A stretch of DNA of 64,000 nt from Acidimicrobiia bacterium (GCA_016871175.1 VFZL01000004.1:124001-188000); one strand, 5' to 3'; counted from the stretch's first letter, positions 1 to 9,099 are shown. The notes: a model not told the origin generated them from the sequence alone. Program-made: numbers and translations.

Positions 1-874
1 TGTCGACGAGGTATACCGTGCGGGTGGCATGTTGTGCCGCGTCGGGCAGCGTGGCGCGAGCTGGCGCACCGGCCGGTGCCTTCCAGGACCCGAAGCTCGC
101 CTCGAGGAGCTTGAGGACGGCGTCCGGGGTCACGTCGCCGACGACGAGCAGTGTGGCATTGTCGGGACGAAACGCGCTCGCGTAGAACGACCGCAGATCG
201 TCCACCGTGAAGGCGCGAATGGTTTCATTGGTGCCCATCGCGGCGGTGCCATACCGGTGTGTCGAACCGTACAGCAAGCGCGCGAACGTGAGGCCGGCGA
301 TCGTTGACGGGTCGTCACGTGCCTGAATCAGGTTCGTCAGCCGCTGCTGGCGCTGTCGCTCGAGCTCCTCACGCGGGAAGGTGGGACGCATCGCGACGTC
401 CGCCATGATCGGCAGCGCTTCGGCAAGTCGAGCCACCGGCACGTGCAGCCGAATCGCCGAAGAGTCAAAGCCGCTCGAGGCGCCCAGGTCCGCGCCGAGG
501 AAGTCGACCGCATCCGCGATCTCGAGGGACGATCGCGTCCCCGCCCCTTCGGTCAGCATCGCCGTGGTCAGGCTCGCAATGCCGAACTTGCCTACCGGGT
601 CGTCGGCGGTGCCGCTGAGCACCACGAGGTTCACCTGCGCGACCGGCACTTCGTGCAGCTCGACGATCCACACCGGAAGGCCGTTCGACAACTGCCGTTT
701 CTGGATCGACGGGAGCGTCAAGGCCGGTGCAGAGCCGACTGCAGGCGGCTTCAATCGATCGGGTGCCTGGGCAGGCAGGGCGGCAGCCGCCGCCATCATG
801 CACGTGAGGCACGCGAAGACGCCTGCTCGGGTCGATGAGGCCACGTGGCCGCCGTCCCTTCTACTGCTGGCCAT
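1..874 (-). CDS. M16 family peptidase-like subunit (non-catalytic partner), 3' end outside window
   Basis: Partial: reading on the minus strand it starts at ATG 874 and is still open at base 1. After a signal-peptide-like leader the protein enters an insulinase-fold domain (QLSNGLPVWIVEL, then LTTAMLTEGAGTRS). Where active M16 enzymes carry HxxEH, this protein has no such motif, so it is probably the inactive half of an M16B heterodimer. Its start overlaps the last 14 bases of the upstream gene, which encodes the active half, so the two are probably translated together. In the family, such pairs form a clam-shell zinc peptidase that degrades short peptides, here probably in the periplasm. The pairing and missing motif are seen; the location is inferred from the leader. 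Confidence 0.88.
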   Translation of the reverse strand, partial: MASSRRDGGHVASSTRAGVFACLTCMMAAAAALPAQAPDRLKPPAVGSAPALTLPSIQKRQLSNGLPVWIVELHEVPVAQVNLVVLSGTADDPVGKFGIASLTTAMLTEGAGTRSSLEIADAVDFLGADLGASSGFDSSAIRLHVPVARLAEALPIMADVAMRPTFPREELERQRQQRLTNLIQARDDPSTIAGLTFARLLYGSTHRYGTAAMGTNETIRAFTVDDLRSFYASAFRPDNATLLVVGDVTPDAVLKLLEASFGSWKAPAGAPARATLPDAAQHATRTVYLVD

Positions 875-2258
875 TGGTCTTCCCCTCCGGCAGCACCGCC
901 AGCTCCACCCGTCGACCCAGGGGGAGGAACGCATCGGCTGCCGCGCGGACATCGGACGGACTGAGGGCCCGGTAGCGGGCCAGATCCTCGTTGAACCAGT
1001 CGGGGTTGCCGGTGGCCACGAAGTACCCGTTCAACTGGTCGGCTTTGCCGCCGAATCCCCCCATGCGCTCCATGCGGTTATAGAAAGACGACTCGATCTG
1101 GTTCAGCGCCCGCTGGACCTCGAACGCTGATGGTGGCTCGTTCTGCAGCGTCACGATCTCCTCGTCGATGACCTTCTGCAGCTCCTCCACGGTGTGTCCC
1201 GGTCGCGGCATCGCGTCGATGATGAAGGACGACCCGAGCGCCATCGAGCTCTGATAGGCCGTGACGCTTTGCGCAATCTGCATGTCGTAGACGAGCCGTT
1301 TGTAGAGCCGTGAGTTCTTGCCACCCGCGAGCACGTCGGCGACGAGGTCGAGCGCCGCGTCACCGGGGGCGAGCCGCTTCGGGGTCAGCCACGCCAGGAA
1401 CAAGCGAGGGAGTTGCACGCGATCGGTGATCGTCTTCTTCGTGACGCTCGTCAGCGCAACGCCTGGGATGGTCATCGGCTCGACGGTCGCCCCAGGTTTC
1501 ACGTCGCTGAACCACTTCTCCACGAGGGCGCGAGTCGCCTTCGGGTCGATATCTCCCGCCACGACCAGACTCGCGTTCGCCGGCGCGTAGAACTTCCTGA
1601 AGAACGCGACCACATCGTCGTAGCTCGCCGCGGTGAGGTCCGGCATGTAGCCGATCACGGGCCAGTGATACGGGTGGCCTTCCGGATAGAGCATCTCGTT
1701 CAAGACGACGTCTGCCATGCCGTACGGCTCGTTTTCGACACGTTCGCGCCGCTCGTTCTTGACCACGTCGCGCTGAGCGTCCACCGTTTGCGGCGTCATG
1801 GTGTCGAGCAAGTAGCCCATGCGGTCGGATTCGAGGAAGAGCGCCAGCTCGAGCGCGTTGGACGGCACGTTGATCCAGTAGTTCGTACGGTCGTTGCTGG
1901 TCGAGCCATTGTTCATCCCACCGGCGCCCTCGAGCCACGAGTCGAACTCGCCCGGCTTCACATGGCCCGACCCCATGAACATCAGATGCTCGAAGAGGTG
2001 AGCGAATCCGGTGCGTCCGGTGCGTTCGCGCGCGGAGCCGACGTCGTAGTGCACGTTGACCGAGATCACCGGCACGCTGTGGTCCTCGTGCAGGATGACG
2101 TTCATGCCGTTCGGGAGCCGGAAGTGAGTGTAGGGCACCTCGATCGGCTTCGGCGCGGCGGGGGAGGCAGTCGCGGGCGCCGCCTGTGCGGCAGGAGCTT
2201 GCGCGGCAGCCAGCGTCGCCGGCGCGGTCAGGAAGAGGAGGAAAGCCAGGCGTCTCAT
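861..2258 (-). CDS. M16 family zinc metallopeptidase (active subunit), secreted
   Basis: 465 residues from ATG 2258. The frame extends further upstream, but the first upstream residues look non-coding, whereas ATG 2258 opens directly into a hydrophobic signal peptide (MRRLAFLLFLTAPATLAAAQ). The zinc site HLFEHLMFMGS (HxxEH) is intact, with the expected downstream Glu region (KNERRERVENEPYG). The following domain (FYAPANASLVVAGDID, then FLAWLTPKR) is the typical M16 C-terminal half. Length matches bacterial M16B proteins. The next gene overlaps its stop and encodes the motif-less partner, so together they likely form a heterodimeric periplasmic peptidase. The substrate is unknown. Confidence 0.93.
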   Translation of the reverse strand: MRRLAFLLFLTAPATLAAAQAPAAQAAPATASPAAPKPIEVPYTHFRLPNGMNVILHEDHSVPVISVNVHYDVGSARERTGRTGFAHLFEHLMFMGSGHVKPGEFDSWLEGAGGMNNGSTSNDRTNYWINVPSNALELALFLESDRMGYLLDTMTPQTVDAQRDVVKNERRERVENEPYGMADVVLNEMLYPEGHPYHWPVIGYMPDLTAASYDDVVAFFRKFYAPANASLVVAGDIDPKATRALVEKWFSDVKPGATVEPMTIPGVALTSVTKKTITDRVQLPRLFLAWLTPKRLAPGDAALDLVADVLAGGKNSRLYKRLVYDMQIAQSVTAYQSSMALGSSFIIDAMPRPGHTVEELQKVIDEEIVTLQNEPPSAFEVQRALNQIESSFYNRMERMGGFGGKADQLNGYFVATGNPDWFNEDLARYRALSPSDVRAAADAFLPLGRRVELAVLPEGKTNGQQ

Positions 2259-2357
2259 GAACGAGATCTTAAGGGAAATTGAAGATTGAGGATGAAGACA
2301 TGGCGGCTCGGCCGCCATGGCGACCCGCCTTCGCTCGTCGAGCGACGTGGGCAAGTT

Positions 2358-2394
2358 CGTGACTCGTGACTGGCGACTGGGGACTTGTGACTGA
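2358..2394. repeat. Short imperfect GTGACT-type direct repeats upstream of purE
   Basis: The intergenic stretch contains several degenerate copies of a GTGACT/GCGACT hexamer within 37 bases. A related GAGTCGTGAG/CTCACGACTC motif occurs near 35450-35507. Its function is unknown; it may be a small dispersed repeat family of this genome. Confidence 0.4.
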
Positions 2395-2395
2395 C

Positions 2396-2401
2396 TACAA
2401 T
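2396..2401 (+). promoter_or_regulatory. Candidate -10 element for purEK
   Basis: TACAAT (5 of 6 to the sigma-70 consensus) ends only 6 bases before the purE ATG at 2408. No good -35 and no Shine-Dalgarno sequence are visible, so the transcript could start at or next to the start codon (leaderless). Weak evidence from sequence alone. Confidence 0.3.
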
Positions 2402-2407
2402 AGCCCA

Positions 2408-2902
2408 ATGGCCGAGGTACGTCCGCTGGTTGGCGTGATCATGGGCAGCCAGTCTGACTGGGACACGATGAAGCAGGCAGACGAAGTGCTCACGAAGTTC
2501 GGTGTGCCGCACGAGTGTCGCGTCGTGTCTGCCCACCGGACGCCCGCGTGGATGGCCGAGTACGCCAGCGGGGCCGTGGATCGCGGCCTCGAGGTGATCA
2601 TTGCAGGGGCAGGCGGCGCGGCGCATCTGCCCGGGATGGTCGCGGCCCACACCGTGCTGCCGGTCATCGGCGTGCCGGTGCAGAGCGCGGCACTGAATGG
2701 CCTCGACTCGCTCCTGTCGATTGTCCAGATGCCGAAGGGTGTGCCGGTGGCGACGGTCGCGATTGGCGCGGCTGGTGCGTTGAATGCGGGTCTCCTCGCG
2801 ATCGCCATTCTCGCCACGTCACGGTCGGAGCTACGCGCACAGCTCGTGGCCTATCGGGCGGAGGCGACTGAGGCCGTCCGCCGCGCGTCTTTTCCGTCGT
2901 GA
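2408..2902 (+). CDS. purE: N5-carboxyaminoimidazole ribonucleotide mutase PurE
   Basis: 164 residues from ATG 2408. The earlier in-frame ATG at 2366 would add residues translated from the repeat-rich spacer and is rejected. The protein opens with the class I PurE signature [13 protein letters not shown], and contains the conserved SAHRTP segment and a [14 protein letters not shown] loop that binds the substrate phosphate. It converts N5-CAIR to CAIR in de novo purine synthesis in the cytoplasm. The stop overlaps the GTG start of purK by four bases, the usual purEK arrangement, so coupled translation is expected. Length and motifs are normal. Confidence 0.97.
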   Translation: MAEVRPLVGVIMGSQSDWDTMKQADEVLTKFGVPHECRVVSAHRTPAWMAEYASGAVDRGLEVIIAGAGGAAHLPGMVAAHTVLPVIGVPVQSAALNGLDSLLSIVQMPKGVPVATVAIGAAGALNAGLLAIAILATSRSELRAQLVAYRAEATEAVRRASFPS

Positions 2903-4074
2903 CCCGAACGTCGCTCGTTGCTGGACCCGCCACGCAACCCATCCTTCCTGGAGCCACCATCGGCGTTCTCGGCGGCGGCCAGCTCGGTCGCATGTTCGCC
3001 CTGGCCGCTCGTCGTCTCGGATATCGCGTCCACACGCTTGCGCCTGAGCATGACACGCCGACCGGTCAGATCGCGGACGTCGAGTTGTTCGCGCCGTACG
3101 ATGACCTCGACAAGGTGCGGCAGTTCGCGCGCGGCGTCGACGTGGTGACGTTCGAGTTCGAGAACGTCCCGGCGGCGACGGCTGCGGCCGCGGCTGAGCA
3201 CGCGCTCGTGCGTCCGAGTGGGCGTGCGCTCGAGATCGCGCAGCATCGCATTCGAGAGAAGGCCTTTCTCGTGCGGCACGGGCTACCGGTCGCGCCGTTT
3301 GCCGAGGTGCGAACAGCCCATGATCTCGAAACCGCTGTCAGTCAGGTCGGTCGGCCGTCCGTCCTGAAAACAGCGGCGCTTGGCTACGACGGGAAAGGGC
3401 AGGCGCGCCTCGACGGCGGTGTGGATCCGCATGATGCCTGGCGAACGCTCGGCGAACGCGAGGCAATCCTCGAGCGGTTCGTCGATCTCGAACGCGAGAT
3501 CTCGGTGATCGGGGCCCGCGGCGTCGATGGAGGCTGGTCGTACTTCGGACCCATCGACAACGCGCATCGCAACCACATCCTCGATGTGTCCACTGCGCCA
3601 TCGGATGTGCGGCCGCCCGTCGCCGCTCAGGCGATCGACGCGACCAAGGCGGTGATGGATGCGCTTGAGTACATCGGCATCCTGTGCATCGAGTTCTTCG
3701 TGACACGAGATGGGCAGCTGCTCATCAACGAGCTCGCGCCGCGGCCCCACAACTCGGGGCATCTGACGTTCGACGCCTGCCGAACCAGCCAGTTCGAGCA
3801 GCAGCTCCGGGCCATCTGCGGTCTGCCGCTCGGATCACCGGATCTTCTGCAGCCGGCCGCGATGGCCAATCTCCTCGGCGAGCTGTGGAGCGCCGGCACG
3901 CCTCATTGGGCCGCCGCACTGAGTGTGCCCAACGTCAAACTGCACCTGTATGGGAAATCGCAGGCACGTCTGGGCCGAAAAATGGGTCACCTCACGGCGC
4001 TGGCGTCGTCCACCGCCGAAGCCCGCCGGATGGTCTTGACGGCCCGCGACGCGCTCACGAGCGGCCATCGCTAA
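2899..4074 (+). CDS. purK: N5-carboxyaminoimidazole ribonucleotide synthase PurK
   Basis: 391 residues from GTG 2899, overlapping the purE stop. It is an ATP-grasp enzyme: the N-terminal [12 protein letters not shown] segment, the central ATP-binding region ([15 protein letters not shown]), and the metal-binding [12 protein letters not shown] motif near residue 280 are all present. It makes N5-CAIR from AIR, bicarbonate and ATP, the substrate of PurE encoded just upstream. The N-terminus carries about 20 residues before the Rossmann-like core, slightly more than typical, but the overlapping GTG is the natural start in a coupled operon. A hairpin follows the stop codon. Confidence 0.97.
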   Translation: MTRTSLVAGPATQPILPGATIGVLGGGQLGRMFALAARRLGYRVHTLAPEHDTPTGQIADVELFAPYDDLDKVRQFARGVDVVTFEFENVPAATAAAAAEHALVRPSGRALEIAQHRIREKAFLVRHGLPVAPFAEVRTAHDLETAVSQVGRPSVLKTAALGYDGKGQARLDGGVDPHDAWRTLGEREAILERFVDLEREISVIGARGVDGGWSYFGPIDNAHRNHILDVSTAPSDVRPPVAAQAIDATKAVMDALEYIGILCIEFFVTRDGQLLINELAPRPHNSGHLTFDACRTSQFEQQLRAICGLPLGSPDLLQPAAMANLLGELWSAGTPHWAAALSVPNVKLHLYGKSQARLGRKMGHLTALASSTAEARRMVLTARDALTSGHR

Positions 4075-4079
4075 CACAC

Positions 4080-4109
4080 GGCAGGATCGTCTTCCACGAC
4101 GATCCTGCC
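4080..4109. terminator. Hairpin terminator between purK and the convergent DinB gene
   Basis: A perfect 12-base-pair stem (4080-4091 with 4098-4109; arms GGCAGGATCGTC and GACGATCCTGCC) surrounds a 6-base loop, directly between two convergent genes. The following bases are only moderately T-rich on the plus strand. It is probably bidirectional. Confidence 0.75.
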
Positions 4110-4119
4110 TAGTTTGTCC

Positions 4120-4635
4120 TCATCTCGTCCCCGACCCTCGAAGTATCGCGGCCGTCGTGATGGCTTGCCCGACATGTCGAGTCGTGTGCTCGGCGGTGTG
4201 GACGAGCAGGCCGATCACCGTTGAGGGGAGGTTAGCTCGACCCACTTTTCGGGCCTCGAGGAGGGTGTCGCTCGACGTCGCACGCACTTGCGCGAGGGCG
4301 CGATCGATTGTTGCCAACACGGCCGGCACGATTGCCGCCATCGGTGCGGCGCGCTGCTCGATCTCCCGCTCGGCTCGCAGCGCCGCCACCTGCCCCTCGC
4401 TCAATGCCTCCCCGCGCGCGTACGTGGTCAGGCGATCCATGCTGCCGGCGAGGTGGACGATGTGGAAGCCAATCGATGCCGCTCCGCCGGGTTTCAGCCA
4501 GAGCTGCTCGGGCTTCACCGTCTGCGCGAGCCGCTCGATGTCCTCGCGCGCCTGAAGGAGGGCGTACGCGACCGGAAGGAGCAGCGGGGGATACTCGGGT
4601 AGCGGTCCACGGAGCCACACTTCCGGTTCACTCAT
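4120..4635 (-). CDS. DinB-like (DinB_2) four-helix protein
   Basis: 171 residues from ATG 4635. The frame is longer upstream but overlaps the oxidase-associated gene; MSEPEVWLRG is a typical start of this family. It is a helical-bundle protein with a metal-site pattern of three histidines: GFHIVHLAGS near the middle and HTAEHTTRHVGQ near the C-terminus, the latter matching the family HxxxH arrangement. DinB/YfiT-like proteins are metal-dependent and often act in thiol-linked detoxification, but the specific reaction is unknown. Its start overlaps the end of the small membrane protein gene, so it may be co-transcribed with the oxidase operon. A second DinB-like gene lies at 18701. Confidence 0.85.
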   Translation of the reverse strand: MSEPEVWLRGPLPEYPPLLLPVAYALLQAREDIERLAQTVKPEQLWLKPGGAASIGFHIVHLAGSMDRLTTYARGEALSEGQVAALRAEREIEQRAAPMAAIVPAVLATIDRALAQVRATSSDTLLEARKVGRANLPSTVIGLLVHTAEHTTRHVGQAITTAAILRGSGTR

Positions 4636-4909
4636 GCGCGAGATCCTCCTTGGCGAGTCGCCGCCGTTGAAGACGAATCGCCAGCGTCGCCACGGTCCCG
4701 AAGACGACGAACGGCGCCAGAAGCAGGAGCAGGATGCCGCTGCGGAGGGCCGCAATCATCCGCTGCCCCTCAGGTGAGCCGAGCAGCGTCCGGCACATCG
4801 CACACTGCGCCGATACGTCGACGCTCAGCCCGACCGCGACGAGTCCGGCCACGAGCCCGACTATCGCTGCTCGAGAGCGACGACAATCGGGCGGAGCCAT
4901 TTCGATCAT
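4628..4909 (-). CDS. Small membrane protein with CxMC motif, oxidase-operon associated
   Basis: 93 residues, starting at ATG 4909, which overlaps the stop of the subunit IV gene (ATGA) and fixes this start. It has a hydrophobic N-terminal segment (about 15-33), a QCAMCRTLLGSPEGQRM motif, and a second transmembrane helix (about 58-78), then a basic tail. The CxxC-like pair next to the membrane could bind copper, heme or zinc, or form a disulfide, but this is not established. I recognise the CAMC-plus-helix architecture as a conserved small protein near bacterial oxidases but cannot name a family. It is the last small gene of the oxidase operon. Confidence 0.75.
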   Translation of the reverse strand: MIEMAPPDCRRSRAAIVGLVAGLVAVGLSVDVSAQCAMCRTLLGSPEGQRMIAALRSGILLLLLAPFVVFGTVATLAIRLQRRRLAKEDLAHE

Positions 4910-5217
4910 GGACGGGTCACCATCTCGCGAATGCGCATCGCGTCTGGCGCGATGAGGACGTAGAGCAGCACGCTCGTGACAAGCAGCCCGCCCACGAACG
5001 TCCAGAGAATTCCCGGGTGCGCGTGGCGGAGACGCATGGAGTTCCCCGCAATCAGTGCGACCTGCATGAGCATGAGCATCGTGAGTGCCATGATCTCCAG
5101 CGCACGCGGCAGCGACGCGTTCGCCAGCGCGAGCATGAGGAACGTCAGCAGCAGGAGGGCGCCGGTGGTGATCCAGGGCTTCGCGGAACTGACAGTGTCT
5201 CTCGACGCGTGGCTCAT
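4906..5217 (-). CDS. ctaF: Cytochrome c oxidase subunit IV (prokaryotic, CtaF/COX4_pro type)
   Basis: 103 residues from ATG 5217 with three predicted transmembrane helices (about 17-34, 42-60, 70-90). Size and topology match the small subunit IV of A-type oxidases. The central MALTMLMLMQVALIAGNSMRL helix region, with the following HAHPG loop, resembles that family. It lies 9 bases after the subunit III gene and overlaps the next small gene, so operon membership is clear. In the family it stabilises subunit I and has no redox centre. Confidence 0.82.
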   Translation of the reverse strand: MSHASRDTVSSAKPWITTGALLLLTFLMLALANASLPRALEIMALTMLMLMQVALIAGNSMRLRHAHPGILWTFVGGLLVTSVLLYVLIAPDAMRIREMVTRP

Positions 5218-5226
5218 GACCGATGC

Positions 5227-5844
5227 CTACAGCAGATAGAACAACGTGAAGATGAACACCCAGACCATCTCGACGAAGTGCCAGTACAGGCCGACCATCT
5301 CGACGCCGACCGCGGTCGCGCGCCGTGCCCAGACGCGTCGAGCCGCGGTGGCGAGGACGACCGTTCCGGTGAACACGTGCAGACCGTGGAATCCAGTGAT
5401 GACGAAGAAGTACGCGCCAAAGGCTACCGCGCCCCACGGGTTGGTGTTCATCCGCGCGCCGTCGGCGATCAGATGCCGCCACTCCCACGCTTGAAGGCCG
5501 AGAAACGCCAGCCCAATGAGACCCGTGACCAGGATGAACGTGGAACACGTCGACCACTCTTCCCGCCTGGCCGCCTCCACAGCCAGGGTCATCGTCGCGC
5601 CACTAGCCAGGAGAACGACCGTCATGGCCGTAAGAAACGGAAGGCTGAAAACCTGGCTGGCGTCGGGCCAATTGCTGACCGAGAGCCGAGCGTACCCGTA
5701 CGCCGCAAGGAAGCCGGCGAAGAGCAGCCCATCGGAGATGATGAACCACCACAGCATCACCGTCCGCCAGCCCGCACCGAATGGACACACTCCACCGTCC
5801 CACCGATTAGCCTGCTGGACCGCGGCCGATGCCTGAAGACTCAT
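5227..5844 (-). CDS. ctaE: Cytochrome c oxidase subunit III (first of two copies)
   Basis: 205 residues from ATG 5844. It shows five hydrophobic segments and subunit III hallmarks: an acidic residue in the QAWEWRHL helix, the GFHGLHVFTG segment, and a C-terminal WHFVEMVWVFIFTLFYLL helix. In A-type oxidases subunit III is non-redox and keeps proton uptake stable. Unlike its neighbour at 5851 it keeps the conserved Glu in the WHFVE helix and in QAWEW, so it is probably the classical copy. It lies 6 bases after the other copy. Confidence 0.93.
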   Translation of the reverse strand: MSLQASAAVQQANRWDGGVCPFGAGWRTVMLWWFIISDGLLFAGFLAAYGYARLSVSNWPDASQVFSLPFLTAMTVVLLASGATMTLAVEAARREEWSTCSTFILVTGLIGLAFLGLQAWEWRHLIADGARMNTNPWGAVAFGAYFFVITGFHGLHVFTGTVVLATAARRVWARRATAVGVEMVGLYWHFVEMVWVFIFTLFYLL

Positions 5845-5850
5845 AGACGC

Positions 5851-6426
5851 TCAGTACTGCGTGAGCAGCAGGAGAACCACCAACCAAACACCAAGGAGGA
5901 AGTGCCAGAACGTGCGCGAAAGGGCCATCGCGCGGCTCCAGTGTCGCGCCTCGACTCGGCCCGGTCCCGTGGCGACTAAGGACGCGTAGCCGAGGACCGC
6001 CAGCGCTCCCCCGACATGAACCCCGTGAGCACCGGTCAGCAGGTAGAAGAACGAGCTGTGAGGGCTGGAGGGCAGGAAGATGCCGGCACCCTGCAGCTGC
6101 CGCCACGCCTGGAGCTGGCCGACCAGAAAGCCGATCCCCAACACCAGCGCACCACCCAGGCCGCACAGTGCCAGGTTCCATCGCCGCCTTGCACCGCACC
6201 AGGAGCCGAGCTCGAGGGTGATGCTGCTCGCGCACAACACGATCGTGTTCCCCAAGAGCGCGTCCGGGAGGTCGATCCGAGTCCAGTCGCTACCACTGCT
6301 CCGGACGATGTATGCACTCGAGAACGCAGCGAACAACATCGTGATGGTGGCCAAGAACATCCACAGAAGGAGCCGGACGGACTCCTCGCGCCGCGACTCA
6401 CGCTCTCGCTGGAGGGCTATGTGCAC
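5851..6426 (-). CDS. Cytochrome c oxidase subunit III-like protein (second copy, divergent)
   Basis: 191 residues from a GTG start at 6426; the upstream sequence contains GGAGG about 9 bases before it. Extending further upstream would read into the 3' end of subunit I. It has the GAHGVHVGG motif and the C-terminal FWHFLLGVWLVVL helix of the subunit III fold, but lacks the acidic residues that its neighbour keeps (QLQAWRQL and WHFLLG instead of QAWEW and WHFVE). Paired divergent subunit III genes are common in caa3-type oxidase operons outside Proteobacteria. The role is probably structural. Confidence 0.87.
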   Translation of the reverse strand: MHIALQRERESRREESVRLLLWMFLATITMLFAAFSSAYIVRSSGSDWTRIDLPDALLGNTIVLCASSITLELGSWCGARRRWNLALCGLGGALVLGIGFLVGQLQAWRQLQGAGIFLPSSPHSSFFYLLTGAHGVHVGGALAVLGYASLVATGPGRVEARHWSRAMALSRTFWHFLLGVWLVVLLLLTQY

Positions 6427-6449
6427 GTCGTGAAACCTCCAACCCCGAC

Positions 6450-8249
6450 CTAGGCCGTGACCGCGACTCGTTCCTTGGGCACACGCTGATCGGCGTAATC
6501 GCCGACATCGCTCGGCACGCCGTATTCGTAGGCCCAACGGTGCACGGTCAACGGGTGCGGGCCGAAGTTGTCGTGCGGTGGCGGCGAGCTGGTCGTCCAC
6601 TCAAGGGTAGTCGCCTCCCAGGGGTTGTCCGCCGCCTTTCGACCCTTGAACAGGCTCCAGATGAAGTTGATCAGAAACAGCAACTGGCCCGAGATGAGCA
6701 CCATCGCGGCTGAGCTGATGATCGTGTTCTGCAATCGTGTCTCGCGCAGGAAGTCGTACGCCGTGAAGGCATAGTACCGACGTGGCGCACCCTGGATGCC
6801 GAGGAAGTGCTGCATGAAAAAGATGACGAAGAACGGGGTGAACGTCAGCCAGAAATGGGCCGTGCCGAGCTTCTCGTTCATCATCCGGCCGAACATCTTC
6901 GGGTACCAGTAGTACAGCCCACCGAATGTCGCCATCAGCGTGACACCGCCGATCATCATGTGAAAGTGCCCGACGACGAAGTAGGTGTCGGTCAGCTGCA
7001 TGTCGGCGGTCGCGTTGCCCAAATACAGCCCGCCCAGGCCGCCGCTCCCGAAGAGCGCCAAGACCGCGCACGCGAACATCATCGGCACGCGCAAGCGGAT
7101 CGAGCCGCCCCACAGACTGGCCAGCATGTTCACGCCGAACACAGTCATGGGCAGTGTGATGGTCAAAGTGGCTACGGAGAAGTACTCGCCGGTGAATGGG
7201 CTCATCCCGCTCACGAACATGTGATGGCCCCAGACGACCATGCTGAGCGCGCCCACGGCAATCAGGCACCAGACGGACAGCTTGTAGCCAAAGACTGGCT
7301 TGCGAGTGAACGCCGGGATCACGTCGCACGCGATGCCGAGCGCCGGCAAGATCAGCACGTATACCTCAGGGTGTCCGAGGAACCAAAAGAGATGCTGCCA
7401 CAGCAGCGGCGACCCGCCCGTGTGGCTCAGATGCTGACCCGCGACGACGAGTCCGATCGGTATGAAGAAGCTCGTACCTGTGTGACGATCGAGAATCAAC
7501 ATCACCGCCGCAGCCGTGAGCGCCGGAAACGCCAGCAGTCCCAGGATCGACGCGATGAAGTACGACCACACGGTGAGCGGCATTCGCCACATCGACATCC
7601 CACGGGCCCGTTCGCTGAACACCGTGGCGACGATGTTGAGCCCGCTCAGGGTGAACGACGCAATGAAGAACGCCATGCTCACGAGCCACACGGTCTGACC
7701 GTTCCGTGAGCCTGGCACGGCAGACGCGACCGCGCTCAGTGGGGGATAGGCGGTCCATCCCGCCGCCGCGGCACCCCCCTCAACGAAGAAGGACGAGATC
7801 ATCAGGAGCGCCGATATCGAGCCCACCCAGAACGACAGCATGTTCAAGAAGGGAAACGCCATGTCGCGCGCGCCGATCTGCAGCGGCACGAGATAGTTCC
7901 CGAACCCGCTGACGAGCACGTACGACATGAAGAAGAACACCATGATCGTCCCGTGCATCGTGACGACAGCCAGATAGAACTCCGGTGTCATCACGCCGCT
8001 GACGTAGCCCTTCGGGAAGATCTGAGAGAGCAGCGGCCACACCCGATCTGGCCAACCCAGCTGCAGCCGGATGAGCATCGCAAGCGTTGCGCCCACCAGC
8101 GCCATCAAGAGGCCCGTGATGATGTACTGGATGCCGATCACTTTGTGATCGAAGCTGAAGACGTACTTCCGGATGAAACCCGGCTCGTGCGCGTGCTCTG
8201 CGTCTGAGCCGTGCCTCATATCCGTCGTCTGCTCCGTCGTCTGCGCCAT
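6450..8249 (-). CDS. ctaD: Cytochrome c oxidase subunit I (A1-type heme-copper oxygen reductase)
   Basis: 599 residues from ATG 8249. The longer frame upstream has low-complexity Arg/Ser residues and overlaps the subunit II end, so it is rejected. Metal ligands are present: His99 (VTMHGTIM) for the low-spin heme, the His293-Pro-Glu-Val-Tyr297 motif with the Glu and cross-linked Tyr of A1-type enzymes, the His342-His343 pair for CuB, and VGHFHMMIGG for both hemes near residue 430. About twelve membrane helices are expected. It reduces oxygen to water and pumps protons. Its operon carries subunits II, I, III, III-like and IV in transcription order. Confidence 0.97.
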   Translation of the reverse strand: MAQTTEQTTDMRHGSDAEHAHEPGFIRKYVFSFDHKVIGIQYIITGLLMALVGATLAMLIRLQLGWPDRVWPLLSQIFPKGYVSGVMTPEFYLAVVTMHGTIMVFFFMSYVLVSGFGNYLVPLQIGARDMAFPFLNMLSFWVGSISALLMISSFFVEGGAAAAGWTAYPPLSAVASAVPGSRNGQTVWLVSMAFFIASFTLSGLNIVATVFSERARGMSMWRMPLTVWSYFIASILGLLAFPALTAAAVMLILDRHTGTSFFIPIGLVVAGQHLSHTGGSPLLWQHLFWFLGHPEVYVLILPALGIACDVIPAFTRKPVFGYKLSVWCLIAVGALSMVVWGHHMFVSGMSPFTGEYFSVATLTITLPMTVFGVNMLASLWGGSIRLRVPMMFACAVLALFGSGGLGGLYLGNATADMQLTDTYFVVGHFHMMIGGVTLMATFGGLYYWYPKMFGRMMNEKLGTAHFWLTFTPFFVIFFMQHFLGIQGAPRRYYAFTAYDFLRETRLQNTIISSAAMVLISGQLLFLINFIWSLFKGRKAADNPWEATTLEWTTSSPPPHDNFGPHPLTVHRWAYEYGVPSDVGDYADQRVPKERVAVTA

Positions 8250-8265
8250 GTTTCCCGGACCTCGT

Positions 8266-9099
8266 TCACCGTCGCGCGGGCGGTGGCGTCGACTGGTCGG
8301 TGAGCCACTTCTCGTACGCCTCGGGCGACACGACGTCGAAGAACCCACGCATCCGGTAGTGCGCGAGCCCGCACAGCTCCGTGCACGCCATCTCGAAGCT
8401 GCCCTCGCGCGTCGGGAAGAAGATCACCTCGGGTGTCATGCCCGGGACGATGTCCTGTTTTACGCGGAAGTGGGGCAGGAAGAAGCTATGGATCATGTCT
8501 CGCGATCGCAGGCGGAGTCGAACAGCGCGGCCGGACGGCACGGTGATCGCGTTCTGCGTGATGATGTCGTCGCGGCCGGCTGGGTCGGTGCGGTCCATCC
8601 CCATCGGATTGCTCACGTCGTCAATCCGATCCGAGGACGTGCGTCCGAACTGCCCGTCGGGGCCGGCGTAGCGCACGTTCCACAAGAACTGCTGAGCCAA
8701 CACTTCGACGGTGACGGCGTCGGCCGGAGGCGTTGCGTCGAAGTATTCCGACCACACGGGCATGCCGATGGCCAATACGCCACCCTCGGCCACGAGCGCG
8801 ACCGCGATGCCAATGGTGCCTGATACCCACAGCTCCGTCCGGCGGCTCGCGAGGCGTTGACCGATGCGACCGCGTCGTGCGCCGGTCCAGATGAAGTACG
8901 CCAGCGCGCAATAGCCGACAGCAAAGAGCACGCCGGTCGTGATGAGCAAGTAGTCGAGCATCGCGTCGATGCCCGCGCCGTGCCGACTGGCGAGACCGGG
9001 CAACGCGACGCGAGATCCGTAGACGACGCCACCGATGCCGAGCACAGCGAAGAGCGCCGCGACGATCGACGCATGGATCACGGACGTCTGCTTGGCCAT
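8266..9099 (-). CDS. ctaC: Cytochrome c oxidase subunit II with CuA centre
   Basis: 277 residues from ATG 9099. Two N-terminal membrane helices are followed by a periplasmic cupredoxin domain. The CuA ligands are visible: His204 (IHSFFLPHFR) and the Cys239-x3-Cys243-x3-His247-x2-Met250 motif (CTELCGLAHYRM). No cytochrome c domain is fused at the C-terminus, so the electron donor must be a separate cytochrome. It is the first gene of the minus-strand oxidase operon and lies 16 bases before subunit I. It is divergent from a second CuA-bearing gene about 200 bases away. Confidence 0.95.
   Translation of the reverse strand: MAKQTSVIHASIVAALFAVLGIGGVVYGSRVALPGLASRHGAGIDAMLDYLLITTGVLFAVGYCALAYFIWTGARRGRIGQRLASRRTELWVSGTIGIAVALVAEGGVLAIGMPVWSEYFDATPPADAVTVEVLAQQFLWNVRYAGPDGQFGRTSSDRIDDVSNPMGMDRTDPAGRDDIITQNAITVPSGRAVRLRLRSRDMIHSFFLPHFRVKQDIVPGMTPEVIFFPTREGSFEMACTELCGLAHYRMRGFFDVVSPEAYEKWLTDQSTPPPARR

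Noticed and set aside
4628-5557. A 309-residue minus-strand frame covering subunit IV and subunit III
   Set aside because: It is the upstream extension of the small CAMC protein frame; the part upstream of 4909 is Arg/His-rich and lies over the real oxidase genes.
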